Positions 18,172-28,251 of a stretch of DNA of 64,000 bases are shown here, in pieces. Below the pieces are notes generated by a model. It saw only the letters and a program-made list of their open reading frames with translations. It searched no databases and had not been told where the DNA came from. The stretch's first letter is position 1; each line of letters opens with the position of its first letter. The position numbers and the translations under genes are program-made. The stretch is from NCBI RefSeq assembly GCF_025960985.1, contig NZ_JAOQMX010000012.1, positions 28,713-92,712 on the forward strand, read 5' to 3'. The stretch comes from Flavobacterium psychraerolatum (GTDB taxonomy: Bacteria > Bacteroidota > Bacteroidia > Flavobacteriales > Flavobacteriaceae).

Positions 18172-21100
18172 TTAATTTGTTTTATCAGAATACTTATTAA
18201 CCATTTCAGAAGCGTATTTCCCTGGTGTGACTTCGTATTTTTCTTTAAACAATTTACTGAAGTGCGTTCTACTCTTAAATCCAGTCATCATATAGACTTC
18301 ATTGACTGATAATTTTCCTTCGACCAAAAATTCGGCAGCTTTTTTTAATCGGTAAATTTTCAAAAGTTCGAAAGGTGTGTAATTAGTCAGGGTTTTTACC
18401 TTTTGATAAAAATGTGTTCGATTTAAATACAAATCCTTAGCGAAATGATCTAAATCAAGTTCTTGGTTATCTAAATTTTCAGCCATCAAACTATATAGCT
18501 TTTCCAGAAATACATTATCATTGCTATTGTCTTTAGTAGTTAAAGTTAAAGGCAGCTCAATTTGAAAACGTTCCCGCAATTGTTTTCTATTACGTAAAAT
18601 AGATTCGATGGTCGAAATCAAATATTGCATATTAAATGGTTTCTGAATATAAGCATCAGCTCCGTCAATCAACCCCTTAACTTGCTCATCGATAGTCGTG
18701 CAGGCTGTTAATAAAACTACAGGAATATGACTTGTCTTAATATCCGATTTGATACGTTTACACAAATCAAACCCGTTCAGTTCTGGCATCAATACATCAC
18801 TTAATATCAAATCTGGCCAATTGTTATCTAATGCATCCAAACATTCTTTCCCATTGACAAAAACTTCAATATCCATAAAATTAGACAAAGTAGTGGATAT
18901 ATAATTTCTTAGATCTGAATTATCTTCAGCTATAAATATTTTAGATTCAGAGAAATTGGGATCAAATTTCAATGATTTATTATCAATATTACTAAAAGAG
19001 AAACTATGTTTTACCAATTTCTCTGCAGACAACACCTCATTTTCAATTTCTTCCTGGTCCTCTGTGTATTCGGTATGAATAATAGGTAACCTCACATGTA
19101 TCGTAGTACCCTCGCCTACTTCACTCTCTGCACCAATGTATCCGTAATGCATTTCGACCAATTGTTTTGAAAATGCCAACCCAATACCTGAACCACCATG
19201 ATAGATATTTTCTTTTTTCTTGGATTGATAAAATCGATCAAAAACATAAGGTAAATCTTCTTGATCGATTCCTTTTCCTTTATCTTTTACCAATATTATC
19301 AAATCATTTTCATCAGCATGATATTCAATTCTTATAGTATCATTTTGCTTGGTATATTTAAATGCATTTGTCAACAAATTATTGAAAATTTTCTCCAATT
19401 TATCTTTATCCGCATAGACATAAATATTGTCTCCTGCTCCTGAAGCTTCTAATATTTTGTAATCCATTTTCGCTAAAAATTGATATTCAGAAATCAATTC
19501 AGTAATGAAATCATCAAAGCTAAAATAAGAGTAATTCATCTTCAATAGGTTAGCATCTGCTTTTTGAAAGTCATGAACTTGATCAATTAATTTTGCGATT
19601 TTTCGAGATTGTTTCTGAACAATTTTAAGCATATTACCTACTTCATCATTACCTTTTAGTGTCTCATACAAGGTGTCAATGGGGCCAGATATTAATGTTA
19701 GAGGCGTTTTTATTTCATGCGAAATATTACTAAAAAACCTCAATTTAGCTGCATTAATTTCTTTTATATTATTTTTTTCCAATTCTTCAATTTGAATATT
19801 ATGATTCAAACGTTGCATTCTCAAAATAAAATGTAAGAAAAAATATCCACCAACAATAATCAGCAAATAATAGAAAATATAAGCCCAAGATGTTTTCCAG
19901 AATGGAGGATTAATGGTTATTTTTATTTCTTTAGTTTTAGTCCAACGATTGAGAGTATTTGAGGCTTTGACTTTCAAAACATAATCTCCTGGAGGTAATC
20001 CGTTGAAATAAATGTTGCGCTGATCGGATGGAATTTCGATCCATTCTTTATTAATTGGTGATAATTGATATTTTATAAAATGATTACTTTGTGTAGAAAA
20101 ATGCAATGAGGTTACCCCTATTGAAAATACATTTTCATTATAATCCAATTCTAATTCATTCAAATCACTTAAACGCTTATTCATTACTATCCTATCATTG
20201 AGTGTATCACCGGCTTTAATACTGCTATTAAAAACCTTTAATTCTCCAAATTCGAGTCGAGGTAATTTTTCTGTACTTGGTAAATCTTTGGGGTCAAAAT
20301 AGCAAAAACCATCAAAGCCTCCCATAACAATTAAACCATTTCTTAACTTGGCAACACCATAATTAAAATCTTCAAAAGGTAAACCATCAGATACAGTAAA
20401 TTTCAGAAACCTGTGTTCGTTAATATTAAACTTATTTAAACCAATATTCGTTGTAATCCATAATGAATTATTACCATCATAAATAATACTTTTTACCACA
20501 TTATTTGAAAGTCCTTGTTTCTCAGAAAAAGAGACAAAGCTAGGTTCAGTAGTACTATTTATAACTTTACATATTCCCCCACGTTCTGTTCCTAACCATA
20601 GTTCTTTATTTGGCAGTCTTAAAATAGAAGTTATAAAACTGCTTGAAATGGATTTTTTATCACTTTTATCATTTGTATAACGGTCAATTTTAGCTTTCGT
20701 CAATAATTTGTTTTTCGAAAAGTCAATACGGAATAAGCCATCAGCATTAGTCCCTATCCAAAGAAGATTTTTATAGATTGGATCTGGATAAATATACCTG
20801 ACTAAAGATATTTTATTTTCTTTAAAAAAAGGGTTATCATTGATTTTTTCGACACTGATTACATTCTGACTATTATCTAAATTAAACTTATAAAGATCAT
20901 CTGTCCCACCAACTAGAATATTACCATTAGCATCCTCTACAATTAATTTAATTGCATCATTATTGAAAATATGATCCTTTGAATGATAGACTAGTTCGTA
21001 TGTAGTAGCATTATGTCGCACACGAAATAACCCTTTTCCATCAATTTTAAACCATAAATTTTTTCTTGAATCTACATAAGATGCACCAATCAAATTTAAA

Positions 21101-22305
21101 TCAGAAGTTGTGATTTTAAATGGCAGAGATTCAAATTGATTTGTTTTTGTATTAAATAAACTCAGTCCCCCTTGAATTGTGGATACATAAACCCTATTGT
21201 CATCAATGGGACTTATACTAAAAACCTCATTTGAGGTTAGGCCATGAGCTTGATTTTTACTTTTATTGTAGTGCTTAAAAGGATTTTCATTTAATTCAAA
21301 CTTATAGATTCCTTTGTTAAAACTCCCAACCCAACAACTATTTTTCAAAGGAACAAAGCAACTCATTCTAAGCAGACTAGGTGATATATTAAAATCGGCA
21401 ATTGTATATTTACTTTTATTAATGACTAAACTAGCATTATTAACACGAATAAAACCTTCTTTGGCCGTTCCTAACCATAGGTTATTGAAACGATCAAGCG
21501 CAGATGTTACAAACTCATAATTTTTTAAATCGAAATGCGAAATAGTAAATATGGAAGATTTTTTGCTCGTTTTATAATTCAGAATTGCAATCCCTTTGTT
21601 TAGTGTTACTAAAATTTTATTAGGTGTCAATTTTAGAATCGACTTACTGAAAGTAATCGAAGCCGGTACTACTTTTTTATACGTTTTTGTCGAAAGGTTA
21701 AAAGATATTAGTCCCACCGATGTCGAGAAAATATAATTATCTGTATCTAATGCAATACCATCAAAGAAGGAAACATTAGCATTCAATTCTTTAAATTTCG
21801 GAAAGTATTGATGATTGAAACTATAGTCTTCATTAAAAATTAAAATACCTTTGCGTTCCGTAATACAAAGGACAATTTTTTTGGCATCATTAAAAAGTAC
21901 TTTTCTAATAATAGGTCCTGTTATTCCTTTTTTTAATAAACTATTAGAAAATAGGGTTGTAAACTTTTCTTTAGTATAATTATAAATAGAAATACCTTCA
22001 TCAGTTCCTACCCAAAGATTTCCTTTTTTATCTTCTGCCAGTGTTCTAATTCTATTATTTATTAAAACCTCTTTGTCTACAGAATTTTTAAAAACAGAAA
22101 AATCATACCCATCGTAACGGTTCAATCCATCATAAGTTCCAAACCAAATATACCCTTTTGAATCTTCTATTATTGAGGTTACTCCGTTGTGAGCTAGTCC
22201 ATTTGAAATAGAAATTTTCTTAGAATAGGTTAATTTATCATTTTGCGCCATTACGTTGGTCGCAAAAAAGAGTAGAAATAGAAATTTTATAATTTTATAA
22301 AACAT
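18172..22305 (-). CDS. Hybrid two-component system regulator (HTCS)
   Basis: About 1377 residues from the ATG at 22305, which starts a signal peptide ending NVMAQ. Domain order: a periplasmic sensor of regulator-propeller repeats (about 30-700, many copies of the W-[LIV]-GT pattern), a Y_Y_Y domain (about 710-800), and one membrane segment (YIFYYLLIIVGGYFFLHFIL). The cytoplasmic part has a histidine kinase core with H863 in SHEIKTP, an ATPase with GGSGIGLAF, a receiver with D1170 in SDVLMPELNG, and an AraC-type HTH at the C-terminus. HTCS proteins bind an oligosaccharide in the periplasm and activate the linked utilization genes. It is the only regulator of this kind in the window and the best candidate controller of the locus. 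Confidence 0.95.
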   Translation of the reverse strand: MFYKIIKFLFLLFFATNVMAQNDKLTYSKKISISNGLAHNGVTSIIEDSKGYIWFGTYDGLNRYDGYDFSVFKNSVDKEVLINNRIRTLAEDKKGNLWVGTDEGISIYNYTKEKFTTLFSNSLLKKGITGPIIRKVLFNDAKKIVLCITERKGILIFNEDYSFNHQYFPKFKELNANVSFFDGIALDTDNYIFSTSVGLISFNLSTKTYKKVVPASITFSKSILKLTPNKILVTLNKGIAILNYKTSKKSSIFTISHFDLKNYEFVTSALDRFNNLWLGTAKEGFIRVNNASLVINKSKYTIADFNISPSLLRMSCFVPLKNSCWVGSFNKGIYKFELNENPFKHYNKSKNQAHGLTSNEVFSISPIDDNRVYVSTIQGGLSLFNTKTNQFESLPFKITTSDLNLIGASYVDSRKNLWFKIDGKGLFRVRHNATTYELVYHSKDHIFNNDAIKLIVEDANGNILVGGTDDLYKFNLDNSQNVISVEKINDNPFFKENKISLVRYIYPDPIYKNLLWIGTNADGLFRIDFSKNKLLTKAKIDRYTNDKSDKKSISSSFITSILRLPNKELWLGTERGGICKVINSTTEPSFVSFSEKQGLSNNVVKSIIYDGNNSLWITTNIGLNKFNINEHRFLKFTVSDGLPFEDFNYGVAKLRNGLIVMGGFDGFCYFDPKDLPSTEKLPRLEFGELKVFNSSIKAGDTLNDRIVMNKRLSDLNELELDYNENVFSIGVTSLHFSTQSNHFIKYQLSPINKEWIEIPSDQRNIYFNGLPPGDYVLKVKASNTLNRWTKTKEIKITINPPFWKTSWAYIFYYLLIIVGGYFFLHFILRMQRLNHNIQIEELEKNNIKEINAAKLRFFSNISHEIKTPLTLISGPIDTLYETLKGNDEVGNMLKIVQKQSRKIAKLIDQVHDFQKADANLLKMNYSYFSFDDFITELISEYQFLAKMDYKILEASGAGDNIYVYADKDKLEKIFNNLLTNAFKYTKQNDTIRIEYHADENDLIILVKDKGKGIDQEDLPYVFDRFYQSKKKENIYHGGSGIGLAFSKQLVEMHYGYIGAESEVGEGTTIHVRLPIIHTEYTEDQEEIENEVLSAEKLVKHSFSFSNIDNKSLKFDPNFSESKIFIAEDNSDLRNYISTTLSNFMDIEVFVNGKECLDALDNNWPDLILSDVLMPELNGFDLCKRIKSDIKTSHIPVVLLTACTTIDEQVKGLIDGADAYIQKPFNMQYLISTIESILRNRKQLRERFQIELPLTLTTKDNSNDNVFLEKLYSLMAENLDNQELDLDHFAKDLYLNRTHFYQKVKTLTNYTPFELLKIYRLKKAAEFLVEGKLSVNEVYMMTGFKSRTHFSKLFKEKYEVTPGKYASEMVNKYSDKTN

Positions 22306-22419
22306 ATGATCTAATAGTGTGGTTAGTCTAATGGTAACGGTAAATATAATCAAAACCTACAGAACATTCTTCCTTCTATAGAAATACATTAATCAAGAAA
22401 AAAGTAAATTTTAGTATAT

Positions 22420-22466
22420 AAAAAAACAACTCTCCTAAAGTTGACTACTTTTAGAGAGTTGTTTTG
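22420..22466 (-). terminator. Terminator after sulfatase at 22487
   Basis: Hairpin ACAACTCTC-CTAAAG with CTTTTAG-AGAGTTGT, with an A-run at 22419-22426 that gives a T-run on the minus strand. It separates the sulfatase gene from the hybrid regulator gene downstream. Confidence 0.75.
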
Positions 22467-22486
22467 TATTCAATCTTTATTTTTAA

Positions 22487-24061
22487 CTATTGTAATTTAA
22501 GTTCCTTCACATTTTGATAATCAGTACCTCTTAATTTCTCAAAAGTTTCTTTCATTTCTTTCAATTTATCTGGAAATTGTTTTGCAACATTATTTTGTTG
22601 ACCAATATCTTTTTTGGTATTGTACAATTGATAATCATCATCCGGACCCATTTCGATATTTACTTCGGTATTCATTTTTGAAGCTCCTTTGTAAGGAGGA
22701 ATCATAATCCAATCGCCTTTACGTAAAAGTGTTTTCGCATTAGCTTCTAAAACTAATGATTTGCGACCTACCGTACTTTTACCCAAGAATTCATTCATTA
22801 AGTTTTGACTATCGCTAAATTTAGTTTCTTTGCTTCCAACCATTGAAGCAAGAGAAGCTAGTAAATCCATTTGACAAACAACAGCATCAGAAACCCCAGG
22901 TTTAATATGATCTTTCCAATAAGTTACAAAAGGAACTCTTGTTCCACCATCCAACAAACTATATTTACCTCCTCTTAGCGGTCCTGCAGGTTTATGGTTC
23001 CCTAATTTCTCAACTGCATCATCATAATAACCATCATTCAAAACGGGACCATTATCGCTAGAGAATATTATTAATGTGTTATCTAATATTCCTTCTGACT
23101 CTAATTTTTTCATTAATTCTCCAACACACCAATCAGCTTCAATAATTACATCACCTCTTGGTCCTAAGCCCGAAGCACCAACAAATCTTGGACTTGGTGT
23201 ACGTGGTACATGTGGCTGTTGAATGGCATAATACATAAAGAAAGGCTTGTTTTTGTGTGTTCCAACATAATTCTTAGCTTCTTCTAGAAAAGTATCTGCC
23301 ATATCTTCATCATGCCATTTTGCAGTAGCTCCACCTTTCATGTATCCAATTCTAGGAATACCATTAACAATACTTTGATTGTGTCCATGATGCCATTTCA
23401 TTTTTAGCATTTCAGGATGATCTATTGCAGTTGGTTCACCAGGGAAATTCTTTTTGTAACTTACTTCAATAGGATCTTTTGGATCTAATCCTACAACATT
23501 TCCATTACGAATAAAAACTGTAGGTACTCTATCTTGAGTAGCTGCCATGATAAAACTGTAGTCAAAACCAACTTCATTTGGACCTGGACTGATGTGCTTG
23601 TTCCAATCTACATCTCCTGACCCTAAACCTAAATGCCATTTCCCTACAATACCAGTATCATACCCCTCTTCTCTTAACATTTTGGGGATAGTCATTTGTT
23701 CTGTACCTATTAATAATGGAGCTGTTCCAGGAAGAATTTTAGCATCCGAATTACGCCAAGGATAAGTACCTGTTAATAATCCATATCTACTAGGAGTACA
23801 AGTTGCAGAAGTGGCATACCCATTGGTAAACATAAGTCCTCCCTTTGTTAATTTATCAATATTTGGGGTTTTAAGATCAATTCCTCCATATACTGACAAA
23901 TCACCATATCCTAAATCATCGGCATAAATAATAATTATATTCGGTTTTGATTTCACAACACTTTCTGTGTGTTTTTTTTGGGCACTTCCGCATCCAATTA
24001 ATGCAAGCATTGCTATACAAGCAACCGGAAACTTCATAGTGCTAATTTTATTAATCATCAT
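22487..24061 (-). CDS. S1 family sulfatase, lipoprotein (fourth of eight)
   Basis: A 524-residue sulfatase with a lipoprotein signal ending ALIGCGS, so it is membrane-anchored. The formylglycine cysteine is C88 in CTPSR, followed by YGLLTGTYPWR. Other motifs are ADDLGYGDLS, GKWHLGLGSGD and SSDNGPV. The insert around AKILPGTAPLLI is shared with a group of Bacteroidota arylsulfatases. It would remove sulfate from carrageenan oligosaccharides. It is flanked by its own terminator and by a 232-bp gap before the GH42-like gene, so it may be a single-gene unit or share that gene's transcript. The subfamily is not assigned. Confidence 0.92.
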   Translation of the reverse strand: MMINKISTMKFPVACIAMLALIGCGSAQKKHTESVVKSKPNIIIIYADDLGYGDLSVYGGIDLKTPNIDKLTKGGLMFTNGYATSATCTPSRYGLLTGTYPWRNSDAKILPGTAPLLIGTEQMTIPKMLREEGYDTGIVGKWHLGLGSGDVDWNKHISPGPNEVGFDYSFIMAATQDRVPTVFIRNGNVVGLDPKDPIEVSYKKNFPGEPTAIDHPEMLKMKWHHGHNQSIVNGIPRIGYMKGGATAKWHDEDMADTFLEEAKNYVGTHKNKPFFMYYAIQQPHVPRTPSPRFVGASGLGPRGDVIIEADWCVGELMKKLESEGILDNTLIIFSSDNGPVLNDGYYDDAVEKLGNHKPAGPLRGGKYSLLDGGTRVPFVTYWKDHIKPGVSDAVVCQMDLLASLASMVGSKETKFSDSQNLMNEFLGKSTVGRKSLVLEANAKTLLRKGDWIMIPPYKGASKMNTEVNIEMGPDDDYQLYNTKKDIGQQNNVAKQFPDKLKEMKETFEKLRGTDYQNVKELKLQ

Positions 24062-24293
24062 TTTTCAATATTTAAATTTAGTTATCTAGTTTATTTAATA
24101 GTTTATAATATGATAGCAACATTTCAGATAAAGGTTTTACAAAAATGCTTTATTAGTCACATTTTATAAAATCCTGAATTTATTAAGTATCACATATGTT
24201 TCTTAATCAAAGTAATTTATAAAATCATCTTACAAAGCCCCTTCTAGGACTATATTTTATGTAGATGGTTTAATATAAAATTCTTATTTAAAA

Positions 24294-26960
24294 TTATTTA
24301 TTTTTTATTAGCTTAAAATTTATCTCTTCATCACCTCTTTTGGCTTTCAGAAAGTAAATCCCCGCAGGATATTTCTCTAAAGAAGCAGCAACATTTGAGG
24401 ATGATTCAAAAACTTTTTCGAAAATCTTTTTTCCTGAAATCGTAAAGATTTCAAGTTCTAATTTATCAGTTACATCATCTTTAAAAGTGATGGTAAAGGG
24501 ACCAGATGTTGGATTGGGATAAATTTCGACATTTGAATTTTCAATAGCAAATGTTTCTGATTCTAAATCACTTTCTTTAACCAATTTTAACAATCGAGTT
24601 TCTTCCGATTGTAATACAAATGTTTTAGAAGTTAACCTTTCTCCTGAAATCATATCAAAAACTGCTATGTCTGAAGTAACTCCACTAATCCCTAATGTAA
24701 CTGTAGCATCTGTCTTACCAATATTTGACAAGGAAGCATATTTTTCCACTCCATCAGTATCTGAATATCCTCTCCAAGCAACCCCTTTTTTATCAGCTCC
24801 TAAACCGTTTACTTCTGAAACAGTTACAGGACAAAGTTTATTTTTAACACTTAAAATATTTAAACCTTTGTTTGTTATGTCTGCTAAACTAGAAGCTAAA
24901 ATCAACGAACCCGAACCAGCGCTCAGAGAATTTTCTAAACTTTGAGAATATTCGTTTTGTTGTAAACTAAGATTGTCGATAATAACAGTTCCCCCATTAT
25001 TTAAATAACCTTGCAATGCATTAAATTCAGCTATCGTAACTTGTTTTGTATTATACACCAAAATGACATCCCAGTTGGAACTAGGTTGAGATTGAATAAT
25101 CTTTTGAGTAGCAAAACCCAATGGAATACCATTAAAATATAAAGATTCATAAAGACTGAAAACGTTGTCCATATAATTCACGTCATTTATTGCAGATGTT
25201 TCAGAATAAAAAATACGCAAGGACTTTCTAAGGTGTTGTAAAGCATCTATGATTTCCGAATGAGTATTCAAATCCATTACTGTAGCCGTTACTTCATTCA
25301 ATACCTTTGGTAATTGCGTAGTAGACCCCGAATAACCGTTAGCTTTGCTCGCATTCACACTATCAAAAATACCTGTTGTTGGATTTTGATTTAATAAACG
25401 ACTTTGATAAGAACCATCTTCGTTTCTAAACCATACCCAGTTTTGAGCCGCATTCATCCCATGTAATGTTGCTAACCAATGAGTAGTCCGAGTATAGTTT
25501 TGTGACAAATTCATATCTCTAAAATTAGTTCTAGATTGAAAATGAGATTCCGTATCATAAACAAGCTTATCCGGACTTACGGAGGTCATAAAATCCAATG
25601 GCATAGCAAAATCTCTCCAGTTAAAACCGTAACGATCTACCCAAGTTTGATTAGCTATATTACCAAAAACAATTGAACTCACACTTCCTGCATCGTTCCC
25701 TATAATCCCACTTAGATTTGTTAACGATTCAAAATCTAGGCCATGATCATGATTACCCGTACTCCATTCTGATGGAATTAATTTTAGATGATTTTTGGCT
25801 GTTGGATCTTGTTTTTTTACCTCAGTATCCAAAAATGTAAACCAATCTGTAACTCTGAATTGATTAAATGTCATCCAGTCATACCATTTGGCCGAACCTT
25901 GTAAATTTAAGGGTACCAGAAATGGAAAATCACTAACCGCTGCATCAATTGAAGTGTATGAAGAACCCCAAACTGAATTTAGAGTCGCAATGGTTTGGTG
26001 TTTATTTTGTAACCAATTGACAAATTTAGCTTTGGTATATTGGCTAATGGGCACCACATCAAAACTTCCTTCGGCGGTGAACCAGTGAGGTTCATTTGTC
26101 AACATTACACCTAACTTACTGTAATTTTTACCTACCATATACGGGATAGTTTTTGACAGTAATAAAGAATTCAAAGGTCTAGCCTGCGGATGATCAATGT
26201 CAAATTTTGTAAATAAGGGTCCAGTAGTTACCATTCCATAATAAGGAGAATTGCTATCTTTTGAAGCAGTTATTAACCAAGAAGGGTTTGCTGCTTGTGA
26301 CAAGAATACGTGTCCAATATTACCCGTAGGCTGTGAACTTAATGAACTTATTAAACTAGGTTGAATATCTAAAACACCTGAAGAATTCGTAATACTAGAT
26401 AAACTAATAAAAGCCCCACCTAGGTCACCATAAAATTCCGTGAGCTCATCAGCATCTGGTTTAAAACTATGATCTAATAGGAAAACAGGCTTGCCATTAT
26501 TCATTAATTTATTACCAGAAATACTCACGTTGGCCCAATCCACAACTGGCGTTGCTGATGGGATAATAGCATCGGGCAGTAGCAATTTATTCATTTTATC
26601 AATGGATTCATCTAGAATAGTTATTACATCATTACGTATGATAGTCGGTAAATCATTGGCTAATTGAGTCGTAGTAGGTCGAATAGCGGGTGCATTTGGT
26701 GTTCCTGCTTCTGGAAAAGGGTACCGAGCATCAAAAAAGTCTTTGTTCATACTCACATGATTTTCATCGTAAGTGGCATATTTCGAAAAAATTTCAGCCG
26801 TTCGAACTGTCATTTTTTCCTTATAAGTATCAATTCCTTTTGACTCAGCTTGAGACATTAAATTTTGTAATTCGACTATTTTATCTTGTGCTGTTTGTGC
26901 CAAAACTGTAGTTGAAAAACCAATTAACAATAGTAAACGAGGTAAAATTTTATATTTCAT
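24294..26960 (-). CDS. GH42-like secreted glycoside hydrolase with T9SS tail, possible GH167 beta-carrageenase
   Basis: An 888-residue protein with signal peptide ending TVLAQ and a type IX secretion sorting domain at the C-terminus (about 810-888; EIYPNPTSGPF ... GIYFLKAKRGDE), so it is exported to the surface or medium. The centre is a clan-A TIM barrel like GH42. Probable acid/base is E290 in TNEPHWF and nucleophile E471 in YDTESHF, with LNSVWGSSYTS between them. The first 140 residues match no domain I know. GH167 beta-carrageenases are described as distant relatives of GH42, and the locus context suits that. A GH42-type galactosidase or other agar/carrageenan enzyme is also possible. The fold is fairly sure; the GH167 call is inference. 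Confidence 0.6.
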   Translation of the reverse strand: MKYKILPRLLLLIGFSTTVLAQTAQDKIVELQNLMSQAESKGIDTYKEKMTVRTAEIFSKYATYDENHVSMNKDFFDARYPFPEAGTPNAPAIRPTTTQLANDLPTIIRNDVITILDESIDKMNKLLLPDAIIPSATPVVDWANVSISGNKLMNNGKPVFLLDHSFKPDADELTEFYGDLGGAFISLSSITNSSGVLDIQPSLISSLSSQPTGNIGHVFLSQAANPSWLITASKDSNSPYYGMVTTGPLFTKFDIDHPQARPLNSLLLSKTIPYMVGKNYSKLGVMLTNEPHWFTAEGSFDVVPISQYTKAKFVNWLQNKHQTIATLNSVWGSSYTSIDAAVSDFPFLVPLNLQGSAKWYDWMTFNQFRVTDWFTFLDTEVKKQDPTAKNHLKLIPSEWSTGNHDHGLDFESLTNLSGIIGNDAGSVSSIVFGNIANQTWVDRYGFNWRDFAMPLDFMTSVSPDKLVYDTESHFQSRTNFRDMNLSQNYTRTTHWLATLHGMNAAQNWVWFRNEDGSYQSRLLNQNPTTGIFDSVNASKANGYSGSTTQLPKVLNEVTATVMDLNTHSEIIDALQHLRKSLRIFYSETSAINDVNYMDNVFSLYESLYFNGIPLGFATQKIIQSQPSSNWDVILVYNTKQVTIAEFNALQGYLNNGGTVIIDNLSLQQNEYSQSLENSLSAGSGSLILASSLADITNKGLNILSVKNKLCPVTVSEVNGLGADKKGVAWRGYSDTDGVEKYASLSNIGKTDATVTLGISGVTSDIAVFDMISGERLTSKTFVLQSEETRLLKLVKESDLESETFAIENSNVEIYPNPTSGPFTITFKDDVTDKLELEIFTISGKKIFEKVFESSSNVAASLEKYPAGIYFLKAKRGDEEINFKLIKNK

Positions 26961-28251
26961 ATCCCTTATTTTAAATTGGTTAAAGTTAATTCAAATTCAG
27001 TTCTAAAATTCAACACAATCATTTTATTTTTTATCCCTCGTAATATTTTTCTATTTTATTAAACACCTCAAAAGCATGACTATTCCTGATATAAAGTGGT
27101 TTCCTTTTGCAAGAAATGAATATTTCATTTATTCAAAGATAAAATCATATTCTCCAATCACTTATAGAATAATCAATAGTATTTTTTCTTTTTATTTTTA
27201 TTTATTGGATCATAAATCATTAATTCTGATTTGGTTGATTCTTCCAAACAGTCCTTTTGTACAATGGATATTCTTATCCAAATATCAACCTTAATTCAAC
27301 TGATTAATGTGATAGTATTTAATTAAATGCTTTTTTTAAAATCACCTCATATATACCTAAATTACCATCAAGATACTTTTACCAAATAGACTTTTAAATA
27401 TGGCTTCTTTCCATAATTCTTTTTACAAACATATCATTTTGACTGGTAGATACTATTTTGCCCATAAATATCATCAATAATCATTAAAGGATTTTATTTT
27501 CTTAAGGAAAACCAATATTATTATATATCAATAAGATAAAAGCTATAACTATCATCATCCTTTTGGTTAAATTTTTATGTTAGTTTCAAACTTCCAAAGT
27601 ACTGAATAACTAAAAGAATGTTTGTCTTTATCCATTCAGCAATTGTCTTTATAGATAAATAAAATTCAACTTCTATCATACTTTTGAGAAATAGAACATG
27701 AACTACAACCCCATTTAAAAGTTTGTACACAAAATGGTTGATACAAAATAGTACTGCATCATTGAAGAATAAAAAAATACTAAGAAGACAAACCTATTTG
27801 GTGCCCTACTATTAAAATAGCCAAATTACATTACCAATAAAATACCGCTTATAAAATTTACTACTATCGCGAATTAATTAAAAGTATTAATTCTGCAGCA
27901 ATGATTAACTTCACTATTTTAGCGCTACTTATTAGTTTTTATTATGCGAATGCCATTTCCTTCGATAGAAATTTTTTCACTATTTCAAAAACGATTTCTA
28001 GGCCATTTTTTTTAAAACATTTCACTAGTGATAATTCGTTAATTATAAGTGTTAAGTCATTATAAATGATTTTAAAATAGTAGACCAAAGTAATAGTAAA
28101 AGTAATTTCAATGGTCTATTTATAATAAGGAACCTTCAAATACAAAGTCTAAGTTCAATTTAAATAAATCCAAATTTACCCCATTGCATGCACCCTTTTA
28201 AAATATGAATTCGAGTCATTTATAAAATTAATAAGGCATTCAGAATCATTT
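26961..28251. other. 1.3-kb intergenic region with no supported gene
   Basis: Very AT-rich DNA between the CstA-family gene and the GH42-like gene. A -7-like TATCTTTG on the minus strand (plus 27134-27141) could serve the GH42-like gene, but I see no well-spaced -33 element. Short frames here do not look coding. No repeat or RNA structure was recognised. Confidence 0.5.

Noticed and set aside
27076..27294. 72-residue plus-strand frame in the 1.3-kb gap
   Set aside because: Tyr/Ile/Phe-rich translation typical of AT-rich non-coding DNA, with no motif or conserved feature.
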